From Ricinus communis (Eukaryota > Streptophyta > Magnoliopsida > Malpighiales > Euphorbiaceae): a DNA stretch of 64,000 nt. Both the position numbers and the translations under genes were made by a program. Below are positions 22,536-34,340 of the stretch, piece after piece. Below the pieces are notes generated by a model that saw only the letters and a list, made by a program, of their open reading frames with translations, searched no databases and had not been told where the DNA came from. Location of the stretch: NCBI RefSeq assembly GCF_019578655.1, contig NC_063264.1, forward strand, positions 19,270,429 to 19,334,428, read 5' to 3'. Numbering within the stretch: the stretch's first letter is position 1; each line of letters begins with the position of its first letter.

Positions 22536-24297
22536 TTAATTTGGCATCCTTTCTGCGTCAAAAACCTTCTTCAAAACTGCAATGCTTAAGCAATCTGAAA
22601 TTTTTCTTTATCTGCGGGTTTGTTGTGGCATCAAATTAAGCTCATTTGGTTACTGACCAAAAAATTAAAGAAAGAAGCTTCTTCACGAGATAAATAAATA
22701 AATTATGCTATCTGTTCTTAAAACCATGTTCTCTTTTTGATACATAACAACAACACAATACTGTTAGTAGCATAGCTTTTCTTTTAAAATAATGGAAATT
22801 ATGTGAGAAAAGCGTACTTCAAGTTACATTTAACCATGTTTGGTACTTATTAAAATTGGGAATAGGATTCAATTCCTGTAATAGCATTTCCGAATTTTTT
22901 TGTACGGTTGACAAGAAATACGAGTTGTCGGTACCATTTTACTTCTAAATATTTAAGACTTTAGTGAATTATTTTTATTTATATCAAACTTTTTTTAGTT
23001 ATCTGAAAAGAACTTTTGAAATAGGGTTCTCTGAATTTAGAAATTCATTTCCATTGCATAAGACATGCCATTTAGTCAAAGTACTTTCAAATTCTTAGAA
23101 AATGTTCATTATTTGCACAAAAATATTATTAAAAAAGAAAAAAAAATCTACTTAAAAATATATAGATAAGTAACTTGACTTTCGAATTTGGACTTTATAT
23201 ATACAATTGTATTAAAAATTTTATATAAATATTCTAGATCAATTCAAAATATATATACATACAAAAAAATATCTATTAAATTATATCAAAAATTAAAATA
23301 ATAAAGAGATATAATTAGTGCGGATCAATAGTTAATAGAATAAATAATTTTTAAATACGCCACTATAAAAGATATTTTATCCAGTTTTACATCATACAAA
23401 AATTAATGTCAGAAATTTTAAAAGATGAAATTCTTTATCCAATTAGTTCTAGATAATATCTAGTAGTTATTAGTTACTACTATAAAGGAGAGAAATTATT
23501 ATTATTTGTTTTTTTATAAATGTGAGAAATAATCCTACAATTGGAAGGATAGGTCTCAAAATCAAGACCTATCCTGACACTCTAAACAATCTGGCCATCA
23601 GGCCATAGCTTGGTAGTCTTTTACAGCAAAGTTTACTTGATGGTAACTGTAATACTTGATAATAAAGCAAGTCAAAAGGTTTCCATCAACATCAAACAGT
23701 CATTATACAGCGTTAGTTGCATAATGCATTTTTTGTATTTATTTTTCTGTTCATAGGTCAATACTAGAGCAGGGAAAAGTATTCGAAATTATTTTGTCTA
23801 AAACAAAACATACTACAAAACAAGCCAAAGCATATTTATGAAGCCATTTTAAGATTATAAGTCCAGCGCAGATTAAGAAGATTTACTGTGTACCATTTTT
23901 TTTATTTACGGCATAATCAACTGGCCGTAAATTTATAATAAAAAATAAATATTTTTTATATTAATTATAAAAATAAAAACTCATTTGGTGCTAAAAAGAG
24001 ATTTCAAACTCAAAATCTCTTAATATATGTATATTAATTATATAATCATTTTGATATGAATATATTAATTGTGACTTTCACAAGTTAGCAAGAAGCGGTT
24101 GCACCATATCTTTCTCTCTTGATATATCTTTGTCACAATCACACATGCATGTACCTTCAAAATTGTAGGCTTGTTAGCTCAACACATGGATATATAAAAT
24201 GAAAAATAGATTCCTCGATTATTAGTTATGTGATTTTGGAGTTGTTTCCAATTGAAAAATAGTTTGTTTCCTCCAAAATTTTAAGCACCAGAATTTA
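22536..24297. other. AT-rich intergenic sequence
   Basis: No supportable gene. A segment around 22850-23045 beginning ACCATGTTTGGTACTTATT could be an old MITE, but I could not define its ends. The remainder is low-complexity A/T sequence. Confidence 0.4.
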
Positions 24298-24600
24298 GGC
24301 AGTGTTTAGTTGAAATAAAATTTATAGAGAAAAATATATAAAATTTATTTGTAAATTTAAATTTTATATGTTTGGGAAAGTTAATCTAATATTTTATATA
24401 ATTAAATTTATATAAAATTAATGAAAACTAAACTAAGTTCTAACACAGGTAGAATTTTTAAACAAATTCTACAAGTAAGTGAATACATTTGATAACATCA
24501 AAATATCTTTTTTGACTTTATTATTTTTATTTTATTTTTTTATTTATGTCTTTTTTACAAATAAAATGAATTCTTTTATAGATTTCAACCAAATATAGCA
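24298..24600. mobile_element. Tourist-like MITE
   Basis: A 303-bp AT-rich element is flanked by TTA on both sides (24295-24297 and 24601-24603). Its ends are imperfect inverted repeats: GGCAGTGTTTAGTTGAAAT at the left against TGCTATATTTGGTTGAAAT at the right, read in reverse. The TTA duplication and the GTTTGGTT-like ends match PIF/Harbinger-derived Tourist MITEs. No coding capacity. Confidence 0.65.
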
Positions 24601-24603
24601 TTA

Positions 24604-25064
24604 GCATTTTTTCGATTTAATTATGAATATGAGTTTTTAATTTTAACAAAAAATCGATTATAATCTTATATTAGTAATAGAATTATCATTCAATGGGATA
24701 AATCCCATTTAACTTGTTGAAGTGCTGGCATGGCAGTTAACTCCAATTTACAATATACATAATTTTAAAAATTTCATGTTTTTGACGAATTTCTTTCTTT
24801 TTTGTACAAACTAAAAAAGAAAGCATCAATTTTATATGTAATTCAAGTTAAGATATATATACATATATAGTGATTAGGCAAGAATCATCTAATACTGCAA
24901 TACACAAAACAAAACATTGAAAAAATAGAGGAAGGAGAAAGCAATCATTCGGATAGAGATTAAGGAGATCAAAACATTTAAAGGAAATCTAAATATTACA
25001 AACTGAAATAAAATAGAGAGAGGAGTAAAGAAGTAGGAGAACTAATTATGAATATAGAGTGTTT
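24604..25064. other. AT-rich spacer
   Basis: Low-complexity sequence with purine-rich stretches (24910-25060). No feature can be supported. Confidence 0.4.
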
Positions 25065-25320
25065 CAATTCTATTAGGATTAGCCTTTCTGGTCATACAAT
25101 AAAATCTTTAGATTGGATTGGATTTCTAACTAGAGTCCGACTATGACTTGGTCTTAAGATTTCTTGTTGTATTTGAATTTGGACTTATCTAATCTTGTGT
25201 TATTTGATTATGACAACCCAACATGCAATGCTTGGTTATCATTAGATGCTCGGCCTACTCTTTCATGTTCGGCCTATTCTCTCATGGTCGGCCTATATTT
25301 TGGTTAGTTATCATTAGCCA
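25065..25320 (+). repeat. Dispersed direct repeat, copy 1
   Basis: This stretch, starting near TCTATTAGGATTAGCC and containing the triplicated motif (T/A)TCGGCCTA(C/T)TC, recurs in the same orientation at 30601-30955, on the other side of Copia-3. It may be part of the LTRs of an older element or a segmental repeat. Confidence 0.6.
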
Positions 25321-25638
25321 CACCCTTTAGTGAGAGAGTATTTATGCTTGGTAATTGATAACTTCTTGAATGATCTTGATATTCATGAGATTGGTTAGCA
25401 AGCTCCAAAGGATGTTGTTTATCGAGATGCTCTCCTTAGAATTCGTTAATCACTTTAAACTAGCGTTATATAGTTCTTGAAGTTTGTTTGCATATTTGAA
25501 TGAATTAGTCTTCTACTCTTTGATGAGCTCGTGTAATTTTGCTTTCTAATGAGCTCCTGTACTGTTGCTCTCTAATGAGTTCATGTATTTCTGAGCTCAT
25601 CATGCATTAGATTGGTTGTTTTAGGATAAACACTCGTG

Positions 25639-25799
25639 ATGAGCTTGAGATTGGCACTTTTTATATGCTTTGGTGCTCTCATGAGCTTTGGGGATCGATA
25701 TTTTTTTTATGCGCTTTGGTACTCTCCCATGAGCTTTGGAGATCGCCACTTTTTATGTGCTTTGATATTCTCTCATGAGCTTTGGAGATCGCCACTTTG
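25639..25799 (+). repeat. Short tandem array, about 50-bp unit, three to four copies
   Basis: Units contain CATGAGCTTTGG, GATCGCCACTTTTT and ATGTGCTTTGATATTCTC with point differences. The array ends exactly where Copia-3 coding sequence begins. Just upstream (25520-25600), GATGAGCTC and AATGAGCTC repeats also occur. Confidence 0.65.
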
Positions 25800-25942
25800 A
25801 TGAGTAATTTGACCAATATGAAATATAATGGTTCACGTGCCATGCATGAGCATGTTCTTAAAATGACTACCTTAGCATAAAATTAAAGACCTTAGGAATG
25901 AATGTCGATGAGTATTTTCTAGTATAGTTCATACTGAACTCC

Positions 25943-26566
25943 TTGCCTCCTGAACAACATGGTCCATTCCAAATGAACTATAACACCTTAAAGGGTAAAT
26001 GGAATGTAAATGAATTGACTAGTATACTTGTTCAAGAGGAGACAAGATTAAAGAATCAAAGAGCTCATTCAGTTCATCTCTTAAGTCATCAAGAAACTGG
26101 AAAGAGTTACAAAAAGAAAGGTGGAAAGAGCAAGAAGAAAGGTTTACACAACCTGAATGAATCTTCTGAGACTGCTCATAAGAAGGAACATGGGAGTGTT
26201 AAGTGTCAATTCTGTGATAAGATTGGGTACTTAAAGAAGAATTGCTTGAAACTTAAAGCTTGGTTCGAAATGAAAGGTAAGCATTATGCTTTAGTATATT
26301 TCGAATCAAATTTTATTGAAATTCCGCATAATACTTGGTGGATTGATTCTGGCTCCACTACCCATCTTTCTAATACGATGCATGGATTCCTTACAATCCA
26401 AACCATAAGGCCAAATGAAAGTTGTGTCTTCATGGGAAATCGAAAGAAAGCTTCTATTGAAGGCATTGGCACTTATCGTTTAATTTTAGATATAGGACAT
26501 TATTTTATTTCAAATTCTTTATATACTCATATTTTTCCGCAACTTAATTTCTTTAACGAAACTTGA
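25943..26566 (+). pseudogene. Copia-3 Gag C-terminus and protease
   Basis: The frame holds the end of Gag (FQMNYNTLKGKWNVNELTSI), a lysine-rich stretch, a zinc knuckle at about residues 89-102 (CQFCDKIGYLKKNC; the usual His is Tyr or absent) and an intact protease motif WWIDSGSTTHLSNTM. A frameshift near 26560 separates it from the next block. The upstream part 25800-25930 belongs to the same protein but has stops. Confidence 0.8.
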
Positions 26567-26582
26567 TGTAACGGGATTTTAT

Positions 26583-27430
26583 TTGAAGTTTAGTTCTAGA
26601 TCTTTAACTTTATTTAAGAAAAATAATATTATTGGTTCTGGATTGTTATGTGATGGCCTCTACAAGGTTAAACTTGATAATTCTTTTGTTGAGATATTAA
26701 TGACCTTGCATCATAATGTTGGTACTAAACGTAATTTAGTTAATAAAAGTTCTACTTACTTGTGGCATAAACGTTTGGGTCATATATCCAAAGAAAGGAT
26801 ACAAAGATTAGTAAGGAATGAAATACTTTCAAGTTTGGACTTTACTGATCTTGCAGTGTGTATTGATTGTATTAAAGGAAAACAAACAAAACACACTAAG
26901 AAAGAAGCCACAAGAAGTACTCAGCTTCTTGAAATTATACCCACTGATATTTGTGGTCCTTTTGATGCTCCAACTTTTGGTGGAGAAAAATATTTTATTT
27001 TATTATCTTTATCGATGATTTTTCTCGTTATGGTCATATTTATCTATTGCATGACAAATCTCAACCAATCAATGCACTTGAAATTTATATTAAAAAAGTT
27101 GAGAGGTAATTAGATAAAAAGGTAAAAATCATAAGGTCAAATAGAGGTGGTGAATACTATAGAAAATATGATGAATCCGGACAATATCCAGGTCCATTTG
27201 TCAAATTTCTTGAAAGACATGGTATTTGTGCTCAATACATAATGCCAGGAATACCACAATAAAATGGTATGCAGAAAGGAGTAATCGTACTTTAATGGAA
27301 ATGGTTAGGAGTATGATGAGTCATTCTTCTTTATCCTTGTCATTGTAGATGTATGCATTAAGAACTACTATGTATTTGCTAAACAGGGTTCCTCGTAAGG
27401 CAGTTCCAAACACACCTTTTAAACTATAAA
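26583..27430 (+). pseudogene. Copia-3 integrase
   Basis: The frame 26583-27113 holds the pre-integrase motif LWHKRLGHISKERI, the zinc site CIDCIKGKQTKHTKK and the start of the core, PTDICGPFD. The core continues with frame changes: DDFSRYG near 27015, IRSNRGGEYY near 27130 (usually RSDRGGEYY, so Asp is Asn) and MPGIPQ followed by a stop near 27260. Confidence 0.75.
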
Positions 27431-27447
27431 TATGAAGAAAACCTAGT

Positions 27448-27765
27448 TTGAGGCACTTACATGTTTGGGGTTGCTCAGCAGAAGTAAGAATTTACAATCC
27501 ACATGAAAATAAATTGGATTTAAAAACAACCAGTGGTTATTTTAATTGTTATCCAGAAAAGTCTAAAGGGTATAGATTTTATTGTCCTAATCATAGTATA
27601 AGAATTGTTGAATATGGAAATGCAAGATTCATTGAAAATGGTGAAATTAGTGAGAGCGAAAGAATACATGATGTTAGTATTCAAGAAGTTAGGGTAGAAG
27701 TTCCTATATTTAAAACTTCTACAGTTATTGTTCTTAATGTTATTGCTCATCCCAGTAACATTTAA
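27448..27765 (+). pseudogene. Copia-3 integrase C-terminal region
   Basis: RHLHVWGCSAEVRIYNPHE, then SGYFNCYPEKSKGYRFYCP, corresponds to the region between integrase and RT in copia polyproteins. It ends at a stop (27763-27765). Confidence 0.7.
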
Positions 27766-28045
27766 GAACAACAAATAAATGATCAAATGCTTCATGATGA
27801 AAATGTCAATAATGAAACCATAATAGATGAACAATAAGAAGTAATAATAAGAAGGTCTCAAAGAGAAAGGAGATCCGCTATTTCTGATGATAATGTAATT
27901 TATCTAAAAGAGTGGGAAATGGACTTAGGAATTAATAATGATCCAGATTCATTTTCAAAAGCCATGAATTGAGATGATTCAATTAAATGGATTAGTGCTA
28001 TGGAAGAAGAGTTAAAATCTATGGATCAAAATCAAGTCTGGGACC

Positions 28046-29360
28046 TTGTTGCCTAAAGGATGTAAAAAGATTGAATGCAAATGGATTTTCAAAACCAAAC
28101 ATAATTCAAAAGGCAATATTGAAAGACACAAAGCCAGACTTGTTGCCAAAGGTTTTACTCAGAAAAGTGGCATTGATTATAAAGAGACTTTTTCACCAGT
28201 GTCTAAAAAAGATTCTTTTAGAATTATTATGACTTTAGTGGCTCATTATGATTTAGAGCTACATCAAATGGATATCAAAACAGCTTCTCTTAATAGAGAT
28301 TTGAAAGAAAAAATTTATATGCATTAACCCAAGGGTTTTTTAATTAAGAAAAAAGATTATATGGTGTGTAAACTAAAAAAATCAATATCCGGACTTAAAC
28401 AAGCTTCTGATCAATGATATATTAAGTTTAATAATACCACTACTTCTTTTGGATTTCAAGAAAATATCATTGATCGGTGTATATATATGAAAATCAGTGG
28501 GAGCAAGTTTTTTTTTTCTATATATTGGTGATCTTGGTTTACTACATGAAACCAAGAAATATCTCTCTAATAATTTTGAAATGAAGGATATTGGAGAAGC
28601 CACATATGTGATAGAAATAGAAATATTCTGTGATATTAATAAAATTTTAGAGAGATTTAAAATAAACAAATGCTCATCACGGATAGCTCCAATTCATAAG
28701 GGGAATAAAGTTAATCTTATGCAATATCCGAAAAATGAATTGAAACATAACAAATGAAAAACATTCCTTATGCATTTGTTGTTGGGATTTTAATGTATGC
28801 TCAAACTTGCACCAGACCAAACATTAGTTTTGTTATTGGAATACTGGGCAAATATCAAAGTAATCCAAAATTAGATCACTGGAAAGCTGCAAAGAAAATT
28901 CTTATATACTTGCAAGGAACAAAGGATCATATGCTCACTTATAGAAGATCTAAGCATCTTGAGGTGATTGGATATTCAGATTCAGATTTTGCTGGATGTG
29001 TTAATACAAGAAAATCAACATTTGACTACTTATTCCTATTAGCCGAAGGAGCAATTTCATGGAAGAGTGCGAAGTAGTCTATCATTGCTGCATCCACTAT
29101 AGAGGCTGAGTTTGTAGCTTGCTTTGAAGCTACCGTTCATGGATTATGGCTGTGAAATTTTATTTCAGGACTTGAAATTGTCGACAGTATAGCCAGGCCG
29201 CTGAAAATTTATTGTTACACTTCTACAACAGTTTCTTCTCTAAAAACGACGAATATTCTAAGGGTGCTAAGCATATGGAGATAAAATCTTTGCCGTTAAA
29301 GAAAAAGTTCAGAAACAAAGAGTGTCAATTGAACATATTAGCACAAATCTTATGATCGCA
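28046..29360 (+). pseudogene. Copia-3 reverse transcriptase and RNase H
   Basis: Blocks at 28046-28327 (KWIFKTKHNSKGNIERHKAR, then MDIKTASLNRDL), 28497-28757 and 28754-29077. The catalytic YVDD is replaced by YIGD, so one essential aspartate is gone. RNase H reads GYSDSDFAGCVNTRKST and continues with stops (EAEFVACFEA). The polyprotein ends near 29440. Confidence 0.8.
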
Positions 29361-29650
29361 GATCCTTTAACAAAAGGATTACTGCCCAAAATATTTAATG
29401 AATATGTTGTAAGAATGGGCATTATTAGACGTTATTACTAGTATTATATCAAATTTATTTTTAAGTTTATACATTTGACACTTTGAGCTCAATTATATGT
29501 TTCTGATTTTCTGTTTTCTATTTGGTATACATAATTGCTTTAGAGTAATAATGATACTATGTCATAGCCAATGTAAAAAAAAAAAAAAATTTAACATTAA
29601 TTTTTGTGCACTTTATGTTCTTATTAAATTATATGAGCCAAGTGGGAGAA

Positions 29651-29990
29651 TGTAAGAAATTAATAACTCGTATAATTATAATAAGATATTATGATTTAAT
29701 TTTATTAGTTAATGAAAGATTGTGAATTGAATAGTTATGACTATTGGTAAAGGTTATGACATGAAATGTTGTAAGCAGTGGTGCTTTGATGGAAAGCTAC
29801 CATTAGTCTATAAGTAAGAGTTGGTCCTTTCTCTACCCATATCATTAAAAATTATAGCAAATACAAAAATCAAAAGATTATAGTATCCATCTATAAGATA
29901 AGGGAAAAAGGGAGAGAAATCATACTCGATTAAACATGGATCAAGGTATGTTTTCTTCCTTCTATTTAATGGTGAAAAAGATGAAGTTTT
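29651..29990 (+). repeat. Copia-3 3' LTR (right edge unresolved)
   Basis: TGTAAGAAATTAATAACTCG begins directly after the PPT. The sequence has LTR character (TATA-like AGTCTATAAGTAAG near 29808), but no 5' LTR exists for comparison. I could not find an ending that mirrors TGTAAGAAAT, so the end given is a guess. Confidence 0.45.
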
Positions 29991-30600
29991 AGATTAATGG
30001 CATATTTATAGTTTATATTATGTTCCTTGGATTATTTATAAGTAGTATTCAAGTTTTTATCTTTTCTACTTTAGTTGCGGCTTATATAGGCAAATCCATG
30101 GAAGGGCATCATTGACTAATTTTTAGTATTTTTTTTTAGCTCAGCTTCCTTGTTTTGATCCTTTTAATTGTATCATATTATGATTTATGTTAGAGAATCT
30201 CATATAGTACTTACTTCTTGATGTTGCATGAATTTGTGTATGAAGAACATCAGTGTCCTTGCTTGTCGTTATTAGCTTGTAATTTCTTTTATAGAAAAAG
30301 ACTTTCAGTCTTTTTCCTATAGACGACGCCATTTGATAACTTGATCAAGAAATATAAGCTATCAACAGGCTCTTCAAGTCTGACCCAAGCTCTAGTGTAT
30401 CTAAAATAATGGTTAGAAAGCATCGGACGGGGTTGTCCGGACATTCACTCAGATGGCTAAGTCAGTAATGACTATAAGTTGTAAAGTACATAGTCATAGT
30501 AGAATAATAATATATTTAATATGTTGTGTCACGGTCCTTTATATAGAGACTGAGGGTTTCATAGTCTTACAAGGAGTAGGACTTTGTAAATGTAAAGTCT
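29991..30600. other. Non-coding sequence beyond Copia-3
   Basis: No credible gene. From 30480 to 30600 the sequence resembles an LTR U3-R boundary, with CCTTTATATAGAGACTGAG as a possible TATA region. It leads into the dispersed repeat that starts at 30601. Confidence 0.35.
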
Positions 30601-30955
30601 CCCAATCCTATTAGGATTAGTCTTTTTGGTCATACAATAGAATCCTAAGTCGGGTTGGATTTCTAATTAGTCTGACTATGACTTGGTCTTTAAGACTTCT
30701 TATTGTATTTGAAATTGGACTTATCTAATTCCATATTTTTTTGGTTATGATAGCTCCACATGCAATGCTCGATTATCATTAGATGCTCGGCCTACTTTTT
30801 CATGTTTAGAGGCACTTTTTCATACTCGGCCTACTTTTTCATGTTTAGAGGCACTTTTTCATACTCGGCCTACTCTTTTATTGTCGACCTATTCTTTTAT
30901 GGTTGGTCTATTCTTTATATTCGGCCTTTATTTTAGTTAGTTATCAAGCATAATA
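30601..30955 (+). repeat. Dispersed direct repeat, copy 2
   Basis: Same orientation and order as 25065-25320 (TATTAGGATTAGTC, then GACTATGACTTGGTCTTTAAG, then a CTCGGCCTAC cluster). Here the cluster is enlarged by two exact copies of CTTTTTCATGTTTAGAGGCA-like units. Confidence 0.6.
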
Positions 30956-33334
30956 CGTGATAGTCTTTTATTCTCTATGTTCTGTACAAATTTATACACT
31001 AGTATTTTTAATTATTATCTTAGTAAAATTTGACTTATATTGTTGTCCTACATTAACTTTCTGCAGATTGATTTTAGATTTAAAAGGGCAATTTACCACT
31101 TTCTTTTCTAAGAAATTTATGGGTCAATATCTTTTTAAAACGACTAAGTTATTTTTACAATTTTTCTTTTCAATTTTTTATGATATTTTCAAAAAAAAAA
31201 AAAAATTATACGTTTAGTTTTAAATTCATCAGAAAAAAAATATTAAAATATATCTAAAAAAATATTAAAAAAATATTATTTTTATCTTGTATTATTGTGA
31301 AATTAATTTTTGTTTTATATCTTTTCTTTTTAGAATTTAGTTAGAAAAAATACTAAAAGTATAGCTAAAAGATATCTGAAAATTAATTATTTTAACTAGT
31401 ATTATTATGAATTGTTTTTCAGAATTTCATCAAAGAAAAAATTACTATAAGTATACTTAAAAGATATCAAAAAAATATTTGTTAACTTGTATTATTATAA
31501 AATCAGTCAAACAAGACAGATTTATTATTTTTATTTTATGTTTTTATGTTAGTATTCGTGAATTAAATGATATAATATGTATTTTTATAGCAACTAGTAT
31601 GTTTTGATGATATAAAAATATGTCTCAAAAAATATATCAATAATATATAAAAAGAACATACTAAAATGCAGTTAAAAATACATGAAAATATAATTAAAAT
31701 CAAACTAAAAGTCATTTAAGAGCACCAAAAATACACTGAAAAGGTACCAATAAAATATCGATAAGGTATCCAAATCAAAATGATACCATATTGTAGTTCT
31801 AAGATTGTATAAATAATCATTTCAAATTTTAGATTGTAAAAAGAACTCTTTTAACTGTAGAAGTATAATTTTCCATCTCATTTTTTGTATATTTATAAAA
31901 AAAAGTCTTTCTTTACTAATTTTAAAACAGCTCATATTAAAAAGTATTAAAAGCCAAATGCAAAAGAAAATGTCAATACTTTATATACAAAAATGGCTAT
32001 ATAACTAACTATATATTAAGAAAATATATGTAACTAACTATATTAACTATACCATAAAGATTTAGCAAAAATATTAAAAAAAATTAATTGACTATATAAC
32101 TAACTATATATTTTATGTTCGAGTCTTTTATTGGATATATAAACATGTTATATCTCTTTAAATTTTTTAAATACTTATTAATTTTAAGAACGATAAATTC
32201 AATCACTAAGAAAAGTTTATTCTCTTTTTACATAATTTGATAATTTTTTCTATTATGAACTCCTTAATTTTTTTATTCTATTCATAACATCTATATAAAA
32301 TTAAATAAATAGGAGTATTCCATAAAATTAAGTAAAATAAACATCTTAATAATATAAATCGAATCAAATTAAATTATTATGTTATACTACTTCATTTCTC
32401 TTAATATCTTTTTATTAATTTAGTATTTTATATATTTTAAGTATATAATTCAATAATATTTTTTTACTTTACATATATAAAAGTAAAAAATTTATGTTAT
32501 CTTTTAATTTACTAAATTATAGAAAATCTAATCTAAAAATCAATTTTTTTTAACTGAATTCTTTACTTGAAATTGAACCATATGAAAATAATTTCATTAG
32601 AATATATTTAAGATAGAATTCAATGAGGGATGAAAGGTGTATATAAATATTAATATTATAATTAGAAAAATATTTCTTTAGTTCATAAGATAATTATTCA
32701 ACTATGAGAATAAAAAATTTTAAAAATCTAATCAAGTATTAAAATTATAAAGAAGAATGTAGAGAAGAAAAGAACTATTAAATACTTAAAATTTATAATT
32801 AAGGTTTTGTATATTGTAATACAATACTTAAGATTAATGTATTTAAAGTGAAATTTATAAATAAGAGTCCAAAAAGGTATATGAATATGAAATAATTAAA
32901 TATCTTAATTAAGGTGTTGGAAATTGTAACATAATACTTTTTAAAATTGTAAAAAAATATATTATAATAGATTAATTCTCTAAAAATTAAAATAAAATAG
33001 TTTAAAAATCATATAGCATGACATGTAGGATAGAGAAAAATAATAATAAAATATTATTCTCATATATATATATATATATATAGATAGACATAGATTTATT
33101 AAATTCCATAAAAAAATTAATTTAGAAATTATTATTTAATAAATATATTAAAAAATAATTTATTTACTAATATAAAAATTAATTATATTAACAAACTCTT
33201 TTTACTTGAAATTAAACTCAGTTAAAATAATCTCAATAAAATTTATATAAGATAGAATGAAAAGAGAGGCGAAGGATATAAATGAGTATAAATATAATGA
33301 GTAAAAAGAAAAAAAATAATTTTTTATTAATAAG
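30956..33334. other. Very AT-rich degenerate repeat region
   Basis: No genes. Between 31225 and 31505 a unit of about 85-105 bp recurs three times (AGAATTTAGTTAGAAAAAAT, then AAAGATATC, then TTGTATTATTATGAA). Around 32540-32665 and 33185-33310 another pair shares TTTACTTGAAATTGAA, AAAATAATTTCA and TAAGATAGAAT. A (TA)n run lies at 33063-33082. The endogenous virus begins at its right edge. Confidence 0.55.
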
Positions 33335-33738
33335 AGATCTGGCAGAGAAGATCTTGAAGAGATCTTGGAGAGATCTGACAGTTCACTCTCTCCTCTATCA
33401 AGAGATTATGTGACCAGCAAGAATTGTTTAGAAGACTGTCTCAACGAGATTTGATTGTTCAAAAGGCCTGTAACAAAAGCCACCTCATGATCAAATGCAA
33501 GGCCTCTAATTGTGTCTGCTCCAGTCACAAGAAGAAAATCAGACACCATTTCTAAAAATACCCTCGCAGCAGAAGCAAAGAATTCAGAGGAAAAAGGCCA
33601 CATACAAAAAGATTCAGATACTTCCAGAAAAAGAGGAATCAAGGCCACAAATCAGACAGATGCTACATCTGCCGAAAGAAAGGGCATTATGCTAAGGATT
33701 GCCCTCAAAATTCGGAAAAGTTAGCAAGGATGATATAG
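33335..33738 (+). pseudogene. EPRV coat protein C-terminus with zinc knuckle
   Basis: A basic region in changing frames leads to a CCHC zinc knuckle at 33661-33702 (CYICRKKGHYAKDC), characteristic of the caulimovirid coat protein C-terminus. The frame stops at a TAG (33736-33738). At its start, a 12-13 bp motif containing AGATCT(T/G) is repeated four times (33342-33380). Confidence 0.75.
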
Positions 33739-34340
33739 CAAGTCAGCATGTCTATGTCTCTACCAGATTCATTTGAAGAAGATATAGAGTCTCTCTTATC
33801 AGAACAAGACGATCTTACTCCAGAAAGTCTCTTTGGAATAGAAGAAGAATATTCAGACTCTATTGAGTCTTCAGAAGAGTCCTCTTCAGATTCTGATGAT
33901 AATGAAATTCCAATTCCGATGATCAGTCTCTCCTCAAAAAAAGAGAAGGACATTCTGACAAATGTGATGCAGTACCCTTTTTCTTCATTTTCAGTCCCTG
34001 AATTATCTCAACTTGCTACTAAGATTACTCCAGTCCCTTATGTTCCTATACAAGTCTTGCCTTCAAGGTATGCAAAACCTGTTCCAGTTATAGCTTTCTT
34101 TGACACTAGAGCTCAAATAAGCATGATGAACCCTGAAGTCCTCCCATTTGAATACTGGAAATCTCATACTCAGTTCTTCAGAGCAGCAAATGGCCAAACT
34201 TTTAAGACTACCCTGATCACAAAATAAAAAATCAGAATACAGTTCTTTCCTGATTATGTGGTATGGACGCACATCATTGGCTCAGATCTCCCAAACAAAG
34301 ACCTCTTAATAGGTTTTGATGTTTATCATCAAGTTCAAAG
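33739..34340 (+). pseudogene. EPRV acidic linker and aspartic protease
   Basis: In the zinc knuckle frame, an acidic serine-rich stretch (residues EEYSDSIESSEESSSDSDD, 33847-33903) precedes a retropepsin-like domain. Its catalytic triad reads DTRA (34102-34113) instead of DTGA, so the active-site glycine is arginine. A TAA at 34225-34227 interrupts the domain. The flap-to-end region continues to about 34340 (DLPNKDLLIGFD). Confidence 0.75.

Larger units (their letters stand above)
25800..29650 (+). mobile_element. Copia-3, decayed Ty1/copia element without 5' LTR
   Basis: A partial Gag starts at 25800 (ATG, MSNLTNMKYNGSRAMHEHVL) and is followed by zinc knuckle, protease, integrase, RT and RNase H in scattered frames. 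A PPT-like run CAAGTGGGAGAA (29639-29650) closes the internal region. The 5' LTR, PBS and N-terminal Gag are missing; the element abuts a short tandem array instead. Confidence 0.85.

Noticed and set aside
22850..23045. Possible MITE near ACCATGTTTGGTACTTATT
   Set aside because: Only one end resembles a Tourist terminus; no convincing second end or target duplication was found.
25639..25799. Possible CRISPR-like array
   Set aside because: Head-to-tail minisatellite units without spacers, in a plant genome.
30141..30332. Minus-strand 63-codon frame MASSIGKRLKVFFYKR
   Set aside because: Starts plausibly but matches no family I know, lacks neighbours, and lies in repeat-derived sequence beyond Copia-3.
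33705..33953. Minus-strand serine-rich frame opposite the viral acidic linker
   Set aside because: Antisense of the Glu/Ser/Asp-rich viral segment; no start or domain support.
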